In this document: positions 1 through 9,281 of the stretch, piece after piece
How the letters are laid out: every line of letters begins with the position of its first letter
How positions within the stretch are numbered: the stretch's first letter is position 1
DNA from: Chryseobacterium flavum
Lineage (GTDB): Bacteria; Bacteroidota; Bacteroidia; Flavobacteriales; Weeksellaceae
Direction: 5' to 3'
Length of the DNA stretch: 64,000 bases
Assembly: GCF_003385595.1 (NCBI RefSeq)
Contig: NZ_QNUE01000004.1
Coordinates: 278,490-342,489 of the forward strand
The notes under the pieces: model-generated
Databases searched by the model: none
Seen by the model: the letters and a program-made list of their open reading frames with translations, nothing else
What the model was told of the DNA's origin: nothing
Program-made: the position numbers and the translations under genes

Positions 1-1347
1 ATGAAGAATCCGGCTGTAGAAAAGGTGATTTCGGTAGATGGACTTAACCTGTTCAGCAGCTCCATGTCATCTTCAGCAGCTACTATTTTCGTTAAATTAA
101 AAAAAGGAGGAGAAAGGGGACCGGTTAATGATATTAATGCCATAATCGGACAGACCCAAGGGATGCTTTCTCAGGATAAAAGAGCCAATTTTCTTGTAAT
201 CAATACCCCGACGGTAGATGGTTTCGGAAATACAAGTGGAACGGAGCTCGTACTTCAGGACCGTACGAATGGAGAACTTCAGAATTTAGGAAATATCTCC
301 TATGGAATGATGGGAGCTTTAATGCAGAGACCTGAGGTGGCAGTAGCGTTTACAACGTTTGATGTTACCTACCCACAGTTTGAAGTACTGGTGGATGAGG
401 TGAAGTCTGCCCAGCTTGGAGTGAACGTTTCTGACGTATTGGGAGTGATGCAGGGATATTACGGAAGTATTCAGGCTTCAGACTTCAACAGGTTTGGTAA
501 ATATTACAGGGTACTGGTGCAGTCTACTCCTGAAATGAGACAGGATAAAGAATCACTGAACGGGATTTTTGTAAAGAATAATTCCGGGGAGATGGTTCCT
601 GTAAATACGCTGGTAAGCCTGAAGCAGGTAACAGGAGCTGAAGTGGTAGACCGTTTCAATCTTTTCAATTCTTCTAATCTAACGGTTATGGCGGCACCGG
701 GATATAGTACCGGACAGGCTATGGCAGCCATTGAAGAAGTAAGTAAACAGGTCCTTCCTCCAGGATATACTTATGATTATAAAGGGATGAGCCGTGAAGA
801 AGCAGGTTCAGGGTCACAGTCGGTAATGATTTTCGGATTATGTATCGTGTTTGTATTCTTTCTGTTATCTGCACAGTATGAAAGTTATATTTTGCCATTG
901 GCTGTGTTAATAGCTATTCCGGCAGGACTTTCAGGAGTATTTGTAGGAATTACATTTGCAGAACTGTCTAATAATATTTACGTTCAGATTGCTCTGGTAA
1001 TGCTGATCGGGCTTTTAGCAAAGAATGGTATTTTGATTGTGGAGTTTGCAATACAGAGACGCAGGGCGGGTAAAAGCCTTATTTCTGCTGCTATTGAGGG
1101 GGCAAAAGCCCGTCTGCGTCCTATTTTGATGACTTCACTGGCATTTATCACCGGACTGATTCCTTTGTTGTTTGTAGTTGGCCCTTCGGCGTTAGGTAAC
1201 CATTCCATTGGGTATGCGGCAATATCAGGAATGCTTTTCGGAACGATCCTGGGTATTTTTGTGGTTCCGGTACTTTTTGTAGTGTTCCAGGCGTTACATG
1301 AAAGGATTAGTGGAAGGGTTATAACAGAGGCAGACTGGGAATATTAA
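1..1347 (+). CDS. RND-family (HAE1/AcrB-like) efflux permease, C-terminal part
   Basis: This is the last 448 residues of a proton-driven inner-membrane drug/solute exporter. The gene begins left of the window, because AcrB-type permeases are about 1030-1050 residues and the visible part starts inside the second periplasmic porter loop. The motif GFGNTSG (residues 74-80) is typical of the AcrB porter domain. About five hydrophobic transmembrane segments follow (roughly 275-291, 297-315, 326-349, 375-393, 402-430), including the conserved LLAKNGILIVEFA stretch. Only five bases separate it from an outer-membrane factor gene, so the two are surely co-transcribed as a tripartite pump; the membrane-fusion subunit is expected upstream. 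Substrate cannot be read from the fragment. Confidence 0.93.
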   Translation: MKNPAVEKVISVDGLNLFSSSMSSSAATIFVKLKKGGERGPVNDINAIIGQTQGMLSQDKRANFLVINTPTVDGFGNTSGTELVLQDRTNGELQNLGNISYGMMGALMQRPEVAVAFTTFDVTYPQFEVLVDEVKSAQLGVNVSDVLGVMQGYYGSIQASDFNRFGKYYRVLVQSTPEMRQDKESLNGIFVKNNSGEMVPVNTLVSLKQVTGAEVVDRFNLFNSSNLTVMAAPGYSTGQAMAAIEEVSKQVLPPGYTYDYKGMSREEAGSGSQSVMIFGLCIVFVFFLLSAQYESYILPLAVLIAIPAGLSGVFVGITFAELSNNIYVQIALVMLIGLLAKNGILIVEFAIQRRRAGKSLISAAIEGAKARLRPILMTSLAFITGLIPLLFVVGPSALGNHSIGYAAISGMLFGTILGIFVVPVLFVVFQALHERISGRVITEADWEY

Positions 1348-1352
1348 TTCAA

Positions 1353-2774
1353 ATGAATTTAAAAATGAAAATTAAAAATATAGCATATATCATCATTTCA
1401 GGAGTGGCAATATCCTGTAAAGTTCAGAAATATGAGCGCCCTCAAATTCAAATGCCGGAAGCTTTCAGAAATGACAGTATTGTTGCAGAAGATGATAAAA
1501 ATATAGCTGCGATCAACTACAAAGATTTCTTTAAAGATCCTGTTCTGGTTGGCTTGATTGACCAGGCAATGATCCGGAACAATGATCTTCAGCTTGCTTT
1601 AAAACAGATCGAATTTGCTTCGTTAGCTTATAACCAGAGCAAATGGGGAAATGTACCTGTTATAAGTGCAGCTGCCAATGCCAATATCAGCCGTCCTTCA
1701 GACAACAGCATGAATGGGATGATGGCAGGACAGTTTATGGGAAAACGTTATATGGAAGACTATACAGCTTCTGTTAATATTTCCTGGGAAGCTGATATCT
1801 GGGGAAAGATCAAAGGAAGAAAAGAACAGGCCCTTGCAGAGTATCTTAAAACCCAGGAAGCAGGAAAAGCTGTAAAGACACAGCTGGTAGCTGCCGTTGT
1901 ACAGGGATATTACAACCTGCTGATGCTGGATACCCAACTGGAGATTACAAAGTCTAACCTGACATATGCTGATAATACCCTGAAATTTCTGATCAAGCAG
2001 CAGGAACTGGGGATAACAACAGCTTTGGCCGTGCAGCAACAGGAAATTATAAAAGATCAGATCCTAAAATCAATTCCTGCCATTGAAAGCTCCATTGCAA
2101 CACAGGAGAATGCATTAAGCCTGCTGACAGGTTCAATGCCGGGTAAGATTGAAAGAAGCGGCAGCCTGAATACGGTGCTGTCTCCGGATCGCATTTCAGC
2201 AGGAATTCCTTCAGAACTGTTAAGTTACCGGCCGGATGTAAAGAGTGCTGAACTTGAAGTAAGGAAAAGTGCTGCAGCCATTCATGTTGCGAAAATGAGC
2301 ATGTATCCGTCACTGAATATTACAGCCCAGGGCGGGGTAAATGCTTTTCAGTTCAGCAAATGGTTCAGTATTCCCGGATCCCTGTTCGGAATGGCTGCGG
2401 GAGCTATTGCACAGCCTGTACTGAACGGGAAGCAGCTGAAAACTCAATATGAACAGTCTAAGGTACTGGCAGATCAGGCAGAAATCATGTTTAAGCAATC
2501 TGTTTTAAAGGCTGTAGGCGAGGTTTCGGATGCACTGGTTCAGATTCAGAAGCTTGAGGAGCAGGAAAAAATTGCGGAGGGGCTGGCCTTGAAGTCAGGT
2601 GAAGCGGTAAAGAAGGCAGATGTGTTATTTAAATACAATTCAGCTACGTATGTGGAAGTGATCATGGCACAAACAAACAAGCTTCAGGCAGAACTTGAAT
2701 TGGCTTCCCTCAAAGCACAAAGACTGAATGCCATAACAGTACTCTATCGTTCCGTAGGAGGTGGATGGCAATAA
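1353..2774 (+). CDS. Outer-membrane efflux lipoprotein, NodT/TolC family
   Basis: This is the outer-membrane channel of the RND pump encoded directly upstream. The N-terminus carries a lipoprotein signal with the lipobox ending GVAISC (Cys22), so the protein is probably acylated and anchored in the outer membrane as NodT-type channels are. The 473-residue length and the two long coiled-coil helical repeats (around 190-260 and 380-470) fit the OEP family; PSLNITAQGG and the VSDAL helix are also typical. An in-frame ATG four codons downstream (1365) is an equally good start. A terminator hairpin follows. Confidence 0.93.
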   Translation: MNLKMKIKNIAYIIISGVAISCKVQKYERPQIQMPEAFRNDSIVAEDDKNIAAINYKDFFKDPVLVGLIDQAMIRNNDLQLALKQIEFASLAYNQSKWGNVPVISAAANANISRPSDNSMNGMMAGQFMGKRYMEDYTASVNISWEADIWGKIKGRKEQALAEYLKTQEAGKAVKTQLVAAVVQGYYNLLMLDTQLEITKSNLTYADNTLKFLIKQQELGITTALAVQQQEIIKDQILKSIPAIESSIATQENALSLLTGSMPGKIERSGSLNTVLSPDRISAGIPSELLSYRPDVKSAELEVRKSAAAIHVAKMSMYPSLNITAQGGVNAFQFSKWFSIPGSLFGMAAGAIAQPVLNGKQLKTQYEQSKVLADQAEIMFKQSVLKAVGEVSDALVQIQKLEEQEKIAEGLALKSGEAVKKADVLFKYNSATYVEVIMAQTNKLQAELELASLKAQRLNAITVLYRSVGGGWQ

Positions 2775-2784
2775 AGTAAAATTA

Positions 2785-2820
2785 AACCTGCTTCGTCTAT
2801 AGTGATGCAGCAGGTTTTTA
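2785..2820 (+). terminator. Rho-independent terminator after the efflux operon
   Basis: The arms AACCTGCT (2785-2792) and AGCAGGTT (2809-2816) are perfectly complementary and are followed by a T run. The hairpin lies 11 bases after the outer-membrane factor stop codon, so it closes the pump operon and separates it from the DUF2652 gene. Confidence 0.75.
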
Positions 2821-2833
2821 ATCCATTATCATT

Positions 2834-3388
2834 ATGAAGAATACAAATATACAAGAGGGGATTATTCTTATTCCGGATTTTAGCGGATTTACAGAATTTG
2901 TGTTCAATACCAAACTATATACAGGAGAATATATTGTAAGACAACTACTTTCTACGCTGATCGATGTGAACAGCCATTATTTTGAAATTTCTGAAATTGA
3001 AGGAGATGCTATCTTGTTTTACCGGTATGATGAAAGTCCATCGTACCAGCGTATTTCAGGAATGCTCACAAAAATGCGCAATGCTTTCAACCGGAAAATT
3101 GAAGAGCTCAGCAAAAACCTGAGTATAACGATTGAGCTGTCTTTGAAGTTTATAGTACACTATGGAACATTTTCACAATACAATATCGGGAATTTCAGAA
3201 AATTATATGGCAAAACCATTGTAGAAGCCCATCAGTTTTTGAAAAATGAATGGGCGGAACAGCCCTCCTATGCTTTGTTCAGTAATTCCTTTCTGGAAAA
3301 CAGCAGCAATAAGGAAGCTGATTTCAATACAGGCAAACTTCATTTGCCGGATGTAGGGGTTATCCATTATTTTGAAAATTTAAACTAG
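2834..3388 (+). CDS. DUF2652 family protein
   Basis: This is a 184-residue protein without signal peptide or membrane segment. The opening IILIPDFSGFTEFV and the segment SEIEGDAILFYR are characteristic of the DUF2652 family, which resembles the class III nucleotide-cyclase fold; no catalytic activity can be claimed here. It stands between two terminators and therefore looks monocistronic. The biological role is unknown; the neighbouring efflux pump does not obviously explain it. Confidence 0.75.
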   Translation: MKNTNIQEGIILIPDFSGFTEFVFNTKLYTGEYIVRQLLSTLIDVNSHYFEISEIEGDAILFYRYDESPSYQRISGMLTKMRNAFNRKIEELSKNLSITIELSLKFIVHYGTFSQYNIGNFRKLYGKTIVEAHQFLKNEWAEQPSYALFSNSFLENSSNKEADFNTGKLHLPDVGVIHYFENLN

Positions 3389-3431
3389 CATATTTTTTAA
3401 TATTAATCCTTGTAAATTTGCTATTGCTAGG

Positions 3432-3460
3432 GCCCGGATGAGAGAGATCCGGGCTTTTTA
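3432..3460 (+). terminator. Rho-independent terminator
   Basis: The arms GCCCGGAT (3432-3439) and ATCCGGGC (3447-3454) enclose a 7-base loop and are followed by T-rich sequence. It ends the DUF2652 transcript. Confidence 0.8.
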
Positions 3461-3563
3461 TTTTACTGTTTTATCGAAAATTAGAAAATTATTCAATTTT
3501 TTCACAATCCGGTGTAACAAAAACAACAGGATAGTGGTCTTATAGAATAAACTAGAACTTCAA

Positions 3564-5729
3564 ATGAAAACAATATTATTTCCAATCGTAGCAATAGCAG
3601 GATTTCTGAATGTGGCCCGGGCCCAGACCCAGACTGTAAAAGATACTGTTAGCCAGAAGGAAATTGAAGCGGTAACATTGGTGGCCCGAAAGCCAACCGT
3701 AGAATCGAAAGTAGACAGAACCGTATTTAATGTTGCCAACAGTGCTATCCTGGCAGGAAATACAACATGGGATGTTCTTAGAATGACCCCCCTGGTGAGT
3801 ATTGACAATAATGATGATGTAAAAGCCGAAGGCCAGAATGTTACGGTTTATATTAATGACAGGAAATCCGTTTTTACCGGAAAAGAACTGAAAGAATACC
3901 TTAAAACGATTCCTGCTGATAATCTGTTAAAAATAGAAGTGATTACCAGTCCGTCCTCCCGTTATGAAACTTCAGGATCCGTTATTAATATCGTTTTGAA
4001 AAAGAGAGATGATGAAGGAATGAAAGGAAGTATCTCTCTGAATAACAGACAGAGTACGAAAAACTCACAATACACCAATTTTAACCTGAACTATCATAAG
4101 AAAAAGTTCACCCAGACATTTATCGGAGGATATAACAATGGTACTTATGTACAGAAGAATGAAATCGAAAACAGGAGATATGAAAATGACAGGGTTTCCA
4201 GACTAAACCTTGAAACAGAGATGAGAGATGAAAGTCCCTCTCTTTCTTCTACTTCTGAATTTGAACTTAATGATAAAAATAATATAGGGCTTGTCCTTGA
4301 ATATTATCAGAACAGAAACTTATCTTTTGGGGAATCCAGTGGTACGGAATCCGAAAACGGTTTACTTAAAGATGCCTTTCATCAGACCCAGAATACATGG
4401 GGGTTCAGACGTAACCTGGGAACCAACCTTTTTTATAAATACTATGATAAAGAGAAAAATAAAATCCTGGATATTAATGCAGGAACCAATTATACCGGCA
4501 ATGATAATGATGATCTGATCCTTAAGACCGGATCATCAAAAACTCAGGAATTGGGTGTGGTAAGGAATAATCAGATGCGTAATTATTACCTGAAAATAGA
4601 TTATACCCAACAGCTGGGGAAGTCAGGAGGTACCATTGAGGCAGGAGGTAAAACAGAAATAAATAATCATGTTATTCCTAATTATCTATATGGATCCAGT
4701 ATAAATGACCCGTTGTCTGAATATTACAACCTGGCGAGAAATGACAGGTTTCATTACGAAGATCATCTCAGTTCTGTATATGCCAATTACAGCAAAACGT
4801 TTTTTAAAAAGCTGGAAGCCAGAATAGGACTTCGATACGAGTATATTGATCTGAAAGTACGTCAGGATGTGGCAGGTACGGAAAGAAGGGACTCGTATGG
4901 GACGTTCCTCCCCAATTTATTGCTGAAATACACCTTTTCTGATAAATATGACGTGAGCCTTACCTATAACCGCAGTATCTGGAGACCCTGGTATGCGGAA
5001 TTCAATCCTTTCCTGGTACCGGATATTAACGGAACATATTCAAGGGGAAACCTGTACCTGAATCCGAATCCGAATGACAGGCTTTATCTGAAATTCGGAA
5101 TCTTAAAGAAGTACTTTATTTCTGCAAGATATATGTATACTGATCAGGATTACTGGACGACCTATTTAACGGAAAACGGAAGAACAGTTTCATTACCCGG
5201 GAATTTTGATGGGAAGGTTCAGAAATATTATCTTTTTGCCAATACCAATCAGAACTTCCTGAAAAATAAACTGAATGTAAATGTCGGATTTGGATGGTAT
5301 TATATTAACAACAAAGATTTCAATGAAAGGAATGATCTTAAAGGGAAAAATTATATCAGCTATTGGGGCGGATCTGCTAATATCTCTTATACAAATCTTT
5401 TCAGCAAGAATATTAACCTGAGTGCATGGATGGAAATAGCAAATCAGAATAACGGGAATTCCTATGCTAATAATACCAATGTTTTTCATAATATCTCGGT
5501 CACAAAGATATTCCCTAAAACACAGATGGAACTGAGTATGCAGCTGATGAATATTTTCAAAAGACCTTATGCGGATACCACAACGTATAGTCCGGATGGT
5601 ACCTTCAGGGAATATTCAAAATGGGACTGGTACGGGGTTTCCCTTACCTTCGTGAAGCGTTTTGGAAATCAGAAAGTAAAAGAAAATACCAAACCTGATT
5701 TAGGGAAAAATTCCGGAGGAGAAAAATAA
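3564..5729 (+). CDS. TonB-dependent receptor / outer-membrane beta-barrel family protein
   Basis: This is a 721-residue outer-membrane protein. The signal peptide MKTILFPIVAIAGFLNVARA is followed by a short plug domain (about residues 40-155; LRMTPLVSID, VYINDRK, PADNLLKIEVITSPSSRYE, GSVINIVLKKR) and a long beta-barrel rich in alternating aromatic residues (about 160-710). It belongs to the outer membrane beta-barrel family that is shorter than true SusC proteins and lacks the N-terminal carboxypeptidase-like domain seen in most paralogues. The substrate is not predictable, and no SusD partner lies beside it. It is flanked by terminators and so is probably a single-gene transcript. Confidence 0.88.
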   Translation: MKTILFPIVAIAGFLNVARAQTQTVKDTVSQKEIEAVTLVARKPTVESKVDRTVFNVANSAILAGNTTWDVLRMTPLVSIDNNDDVKAEGQNVTVYINDRKSVFTGKELKEYLKTIPADNLLKIEVITSPSSRYETSGSVINIVLKKRDDEGMKGSISLNNRQSTKNSQYTNFNLNYHKKKFTQTFIGGYNNGTYVQKNEIENRRYENDRVSRLNLETEMRDESPSLSSTSEFELNDKNNIGLVLEYYQNRNLSFGESSGTESENGLLKDAFHQTQNTWGFRRNLGTNLFYKYYDKEKNKILDINAGTNYTGNDNDDLILKTGSSKTQELGVVRNNQMRNYYLKIDYTQQLGKSGGTIEAGGKTEINNHVIPNYLYGSSINDPLSEYYNLARNDRFHYEDHLSSVYANYSKTFFKKLEARIGLRYEYIDLKVRQDVAGTERRDSYGTFLPNLLLKYTFSDKYDVSLTYNRSIWRPWYAEFNPFLVPDINGTYSRGNLYLNPNPNDRLYLKFGILKKYFISARYMYTDQDYWTTYLTENGRTVSLPGNFDGKVQKYYLFANTNQNFLKNKLNVNVGFGWYYINNKDFNERNDLKGKNYISYWGGSANISYTNLFSKNINLSAWMEIANQNNGNSYANNTNVFHNISVTKIFPKTQMELSMQLMNIFKRPYADTTTYSPDGTFREYSKWDWYGVSLTFVKRFGNQKVKENTKPDLGKNSGGEK

Positions 5730-5748
5730 TGCGATTAATCATATTCAA

Positions 5749-5780
5749 AAGCAGGCTTCATTCCGAAGCCTGCTTTTTTA
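5749..5780 (+). terminator. Rho-independent terminator
   Basis: The 10-bp arms AAGCAGGCTT (5749-5758) and AAGCCTGCTT (5766-5775) are perfect and are followed by a T run. It ends the beta-barrel gene. Confidence 0.85.
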
Positions 5781-5822
5781 TTTATTCGGTAAGAGAAATT
5801 TTCTGAATTCTCATTATGTAAG

Positions 5823-5854
5823 TAAAAAAGCAGGCCTCCATCTGAAACCTGCTT
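5823..5854 (-). terminator. Rho-independent terminator of the GH3 gene
   Basis: The arms AAGCAGG (5828-5834) and CCTGCTT (5848-5854) form a hairpin. Read on the minus strand it is followed by a run of T, so it most likely terminates the leftward GH3 transcript. Confidence 0.6.
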
Positions 5855-5933
5855 AAAACATTTCTACAAATAAATTTTGGAAGCTAATCTCTGCGGGTAA
5901 GTTTCATCTTCATTTTTTCAGCCTCCTGTCTGT

Positions 5934-8198
5934 CTATTTCAGTGTAAACTTCACTTTTGTTTTAATGGCATCGGAAGAATTTCCGATCAGGGCTTCGAAA
6001 TCTCCCGGTTCAGCCACCCATTCATGCTTTCCGGCATCAAAATAACTTAATGCAGTTCTGTCAATGGTAAAGGTTACCTCTTTTTGTTCTCCCGGGTTTA
6101 AATATACTTTTTCAAAGCCTTTCAGTTCTTTTGCCGGGCGCGGAACCGATGATTTCAGATCACTGATATAAAGCTGGACAACTTCAGCACCTGCTTTTTT
6201 GCCGGTATTTTTCACGGATACTGTAAAGGTAATTTTACCATCCTGTGAGATTGAGGCCTGATCCGCTTTTGCTTTTCCGAATTCAAAAGTTGTATAGCTC
6301 AAACCATGTCCGAAGCTGAACAAAGGCTTTATGTTTTTAGTATCATGCCAGCGGTATCCTACGAAAATCCCCTCATTATAAGTTATATTGATAGGATTCT
6401 TCTGATCTTTTCCTTTTCCCGCGGCCAGTTCATCCTTTTGTCCCGGATACTCTCCGAGCTGATGGGCTGAATTGTCTTCAAGTTTGACAGGGAAGGTAAA
6501 CGGAAGTTTTCCTGAAGGATTGGTATCACCTGCCAAAATCGATGCAATGGAATTTCCCGCTTCTGAGCCAAGATACCAGGCTTGTACAACTGTTGGGACC
6601 TCTTTGATCCAGGGCATAGCTACTGCATTTCCGGAAACCAGAACTACAGCCAGGTTTTTATTTGCCTTTGCCAGGGCTGAAATCAGCTGGTCCTGATTGT
6701 ATGGAAGACCGTAGCTTTTACGGTCATTTCCTTCACTGTCCTGAAAGTCTGCCTTATTGAGTCCGCCTACGAAAATTACATAATCCGATTTTTTGGCCAG
6801 TTCTACGGCTTCGTTCAGTAATTCGGATGCAGAACGGGAATCTTTCAGATCCTGTCCGGATTTTACACCGTTGTATTCTCCACCGATATCTCCCACATAA
6901 CCTCTTGCATACTGTACATCTGCCTGTTTTCCAAATCTGGACTTAATTCCATCCAGAGGAAGGGTTTCATACTTCACTTTTAAGGATGAGGAGCCTCCGC
7001 CAACCGTCATTATTTTGATGGCATTTTCACCGATAACAGCTATTTTTTTTGCTTTATTAATGTCGATAGGAAGAACGTTTCCCTGATTTTTTAATAACAC
7101 AATACCTTCTTCTCCTATTTCTTTTGCAACTGCTTTATGCTCTTCAGAAGCAATGTTTCCGAAAGGTTTGTTACGGTTCATTGTTGTTTTATAGGCAAGA
7201 CGAAGTAATCTTGTGACTTTATCATCAAGTTCCTTTGTTCCTACTTTTCCGGCTTTTATCAGATCGAGATAAGGTTTTGCCAGATAATAGTTGTCATAGG
7301 CATTTTTTGTTCCGGCAGAAAGACCGTTGGTCCAGCTTCCGAATTCAAGGTCCAGACCATTATGGATGGCCTGCTCCGTATTGTTTACAGCTCCCCAGTC
7401 AGATACCACGACACCTTTATAGTTCCATTCCTTTTTCAGGATATCGTTTAAAAGGTATTGATTCTGGCTGGCATACTGGCCTTTATACATATCATACGCT
7501 CCCATAATCGTCCATGAATCACCCTCCGTTACCGCTGCTTTGAAAGGAGGAAGATAAATTTCATAAAGCGCTCTGTCATCTACATTCACATTACTGGTAT
7601 GACGGAACATTTCCTGGTTATTTAATGCAAAATGCTTTACCGAAGTTGCCACGCCATTAGACTGCACCCCTTTGATGTAAGGAACCACCATCTTTGACGT
7701 CAGATAAGGATCTTCACCCATATATTCAAAATTTCTTCCGTTTAAAGGGGTTCTATAAATATTAACTCCGGGTCCCAGAAGAATATCTTTTTTCCTGTAA
7801 CGGGCTTCTTCCCCCAAAGCTTTACCATAATTCCATGACATTTTTTTATTCCATGTCGCGGATAAAGCAGTCAGGGCAGGGTAGGCGATAATAGAATCAT
7901 TGGTCCATCCGGCCTGGTCCCACTCATCCCACATCACCTCAGGACGTACACCGTGCGGACCATCTGTGGTCCAGAATTCAGGAATTCCCAGTCTGGGAAC
8001 ACCTGGTGAGCTGAATTTGGATTGAGCGTGCAGCATTGCTACCTTTTCTTCCAGGGTCATTCTGGAAAGTGCATCCTGGATACGCTGTTCCACAGGTTTG
8101 GATTCATCTAAATAAACGGGGAGGGTATTATTTGTCTGAGCCATATAAGAAACAGAAATAAAGGTGAATAAACTTAGAATGGCGGTTTTCTTTAACAT
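5934..8198 (-). CDS. bglX: Glycoside hydrolase family 3 beta-glucosidase (BglX-like), exported
   Basis: This is a 754-residue exo-acting beta-glycosidase that should hydrolyse beta-glucosides or xylosides in the periplasm or outside the cell. The signal peptide MLKKTAILSLFTFISVSYMA is followed by the GH3 TIM-barrel domain. The catalytic nucleophile is Asp267 within GVVVSDWGA, and the KHFALNNQE segment at about 188-196 is conserved in the family. The second alpha/beta sandwich domain and a C-terminal fibronectin III-like domain (about 670-745; EVVQLYI, KELKGFEKV) complete the usual BglX architecture at full length. It is probably transcribed alone from a promoter at about 8223-8253. Confidence 0.92.
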   Translation of the reverse strand: MLKKTAILSLFTFISVSYMAQTNNTLPVYLDESKPVEQRIQDALSRMTLEEKVAMLHAQSKFSSPGVPRLGIPEFWTTDGPHGVRPEVMWDEWDQAGWTNDSIIAYPALTALSATWNKKMSWNYGKALGEEARYRKKDILLGPGVNIYRTPLNGRNFEYMGEDPYLTSKMVVPYIKGVQSNGVATSVKHFALNNQEMFRHTSNVNVDDRALYEIYLPPFKAAVTEGDSWTIMGAYDMYKGQYASQNQYLLNDILKKEWNYKGVVVSDWGAVNNTEQAIHNGLDLEFGSWTNGLSAGTKNAYDNYYLAKPYLDLIKAGKVGTKELDDKVTRLLRLAYKTTMNRNKPFGNIASEEHKAVAKEIGEEGIVLLKNQGNVLPIDINKAKKIAVIGENAIKIMTVGGGSSSLKVKYETLPLDGIKSRFGKQADVQYARGYVGDIGGEYNGVKSGQDLKDSRSASELLNEAVELAKKSDYVIFVGGLNKADFQDSEGNDRKSYGLPYNQDQLISALAKANKNLAVVLVSGNAVAMPWIKEVPTVVQAWYLGSEAGNSIASILAGDTNPSGKLPFTFPVKLEDNSAHQLGEYPGQKDELAAGKGKDQKNPINITYNEGIFVGYRWHDTKNIKPLFSFGHGLSYTTFEFGKAKADQASISQDGKITFTVSVKNTGKKAGAEVVQLYISDLKSSVPRPAKELKGFEKVYLNPGEQKEVTFTIDRTALSYFDAGKHEWVAEPGDFEALIGNSSDAIKTKVKFTLK

Positions 8199-8222
8199 AA
8201 TGCCTTTTTATTTGATTGTAAG

Positions 8223-8259
8223 CAAAAGTAAAGAAAATTTTTATTATCTCAAATTGAGA
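8223..8259 (-). promoter_or_regulatory. Bacteroidota promoter of the GH3 gene with an overlapping palindrome
   Basis: Read on the minus strand, TTTG (8250-8253) and TACTTTTG (8223-8230) are separated by 19 bp, matching the Bacteroidota -33/-7 consensus. The palindrome TCTCAAATTGAGA (8247-8259) covers the -33 element and is a good operator candidate. The start codon lies about 25 bp further on. Confidence 0.6.
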
Positions 8260-8274
8260 AAATAAATTTTAACG

Positions 8275-8305
8275 GATAAAAAAAGTGCCTGCTTATTTGC
8301 AGGCA
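8275..8305 (-). terminator. Rho-independent terminator of the met transport operon
   Basis: The arms TGCCTGC (8286-8292) and GCAGGCA (8299-8305) form a hairpin. On the minus strand it is followed by seven T. It lies about 120 bp beyond the metQ stop codon. Confidence 0.7.
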
Positions 8306-8425
8306 GCTCATTATTAAATATTTTATCTATAAAGATCAAAGGCAGTCTTAAAATTAGAGATCTGTGCTTATCGAAACATATAAACACATTCCTCTGAGCT
8401 TACCAGTCTTATATTACATCCTTGA

Positions 8426-9235
8426 TTAATCCCATCCCTTCACGGCACCTCCTTTAAAAATTTCTCTGGCTTTCTTTTCCACTTCTGCAGACTGATAGGC
8501 TTTTACAAAGTTTTTTACTTTCTGGCTGTTTTTATTATCCTGTCTGGCTACAACCACATTCACATATGGAGAATCTTTATCTTCAACAAGCACACCCTGC
8601 TTTTCCTGATCCAAACCTGCCTGCGCTGCAAAATTATTATTGATAATTCCTACCATAACATCCCTGTCATCTAAAACCCTTGGGATCTGGGCTCCTTCAA
8701 TTTCCATAATTTTCAGCTGTTTCGGATTTTCAGTAATATCAGTTACTTTCGGGAGAAGCCCGACTCCGGCTTTTAGTTTCAACAGACCATTTTTCTGTAG
8801 CAGAAGCAGAGACCTCCCTCCGTTGGTAGGATCATTCGGAATTACAATAGTGTTGCCGTCCTGCAGCTGGCCGATATTGCTGATTTTTTTTGAATACGCT
8901 ACAATGGGATAAACAAATGTATTTCCTACAGGAGCAAGGTTATATCCCCTCTGTTTGGATTGTTCTGTCAGATAAGGAATATGCTGGAATGCATTAGCAT
9001 CTATATCTCCATTGGTCAGAGCTTCATTGGGAACCACGTAATCATTGAAAGGAATCAGCTCCACTTCAAGGTTATACTTTTCTTTAGCAACTTTTTTGGC
9101 CACTTCTGCAATTTCCTGTTCAGGCCCGTAGGTGATCCCTACACGGATAAAATTCGGATCGTCTTTTCTTCCGGAACATGCTGTCATAAAAAGGATGCCG
9201 GCAGTTAAAAAACCTAAAATTTTTATTTTTTTCAT
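8426..9235 (-). CDS. metQ: Methionine ABC transporter substrate-binding lipoprotein
   Basis: This is an NlpA/MetQ-family periplasmic binding lipoprotein that captures methionine for the MetNI importer. The lipobox FMTAC is followed by the family hallmarks VGITYGPEQEI, DANAFQHIPYL and IPNDPTNGGRSLLLLQ. The start is placed at the ATG at 9235 (269 residues) rather than at an in-frame TTG six bases earlier, because MKKIKILGF gives a normal signal. It is the last gene of the metN-metI-metQ unit, 46 bp after metI. D-methionine or oxidised methionine uptake is also possible for this family. Confidence 0.95.
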   Translation of the reverse strand: MKKIKILGFLTAGILFMTACSGRKDDPNFIRVGITYGPEQEIAEVAKKVAKEKYNLEVELIPFNDYVVPNEALTNGDIDANAFQHIPYLTEQSKQRGYNLAPVGNTFVYPIVAYSKKISNIGQLQDGNTIVIPNDPTNGGRSLLLLQKNGLLKLKAGVGLLPKVTDITENPKQLKIMEIEGAQIPRVLDDRDVMVGIINNNFAAQAGLDQEKQGVLVEDKDSPYVNVVVARQDNKNSQKVKNFVKAYQSAEVEKKAREIFKGGAVKGWD

Positions 9236-9281
9236 TGTCAATTTTTTATTATCTCTTCAATGCTAAAACCAGATTCGGACA

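Noticed and set aside
1..1347. Complete short RND-like gene starting at base 1
   Set aside because: The ATG at base 1 is an internal methionine; the encoded part lacks the N-terminal half of the permease, so the gene is cut by the window edge.
3549..3554. ACTAGA before the beta-barrel gene as a further ACTAGT operator
   Set aside because: The core is not palindromic and the flanks do not match the three proposed sites.
5193..5489. Minus-strand open frame inside the beta-barrel gene
   Set aside because: It lies wholly antisense to a clearly coding barrel, has no homology-like motifs and no promoter.
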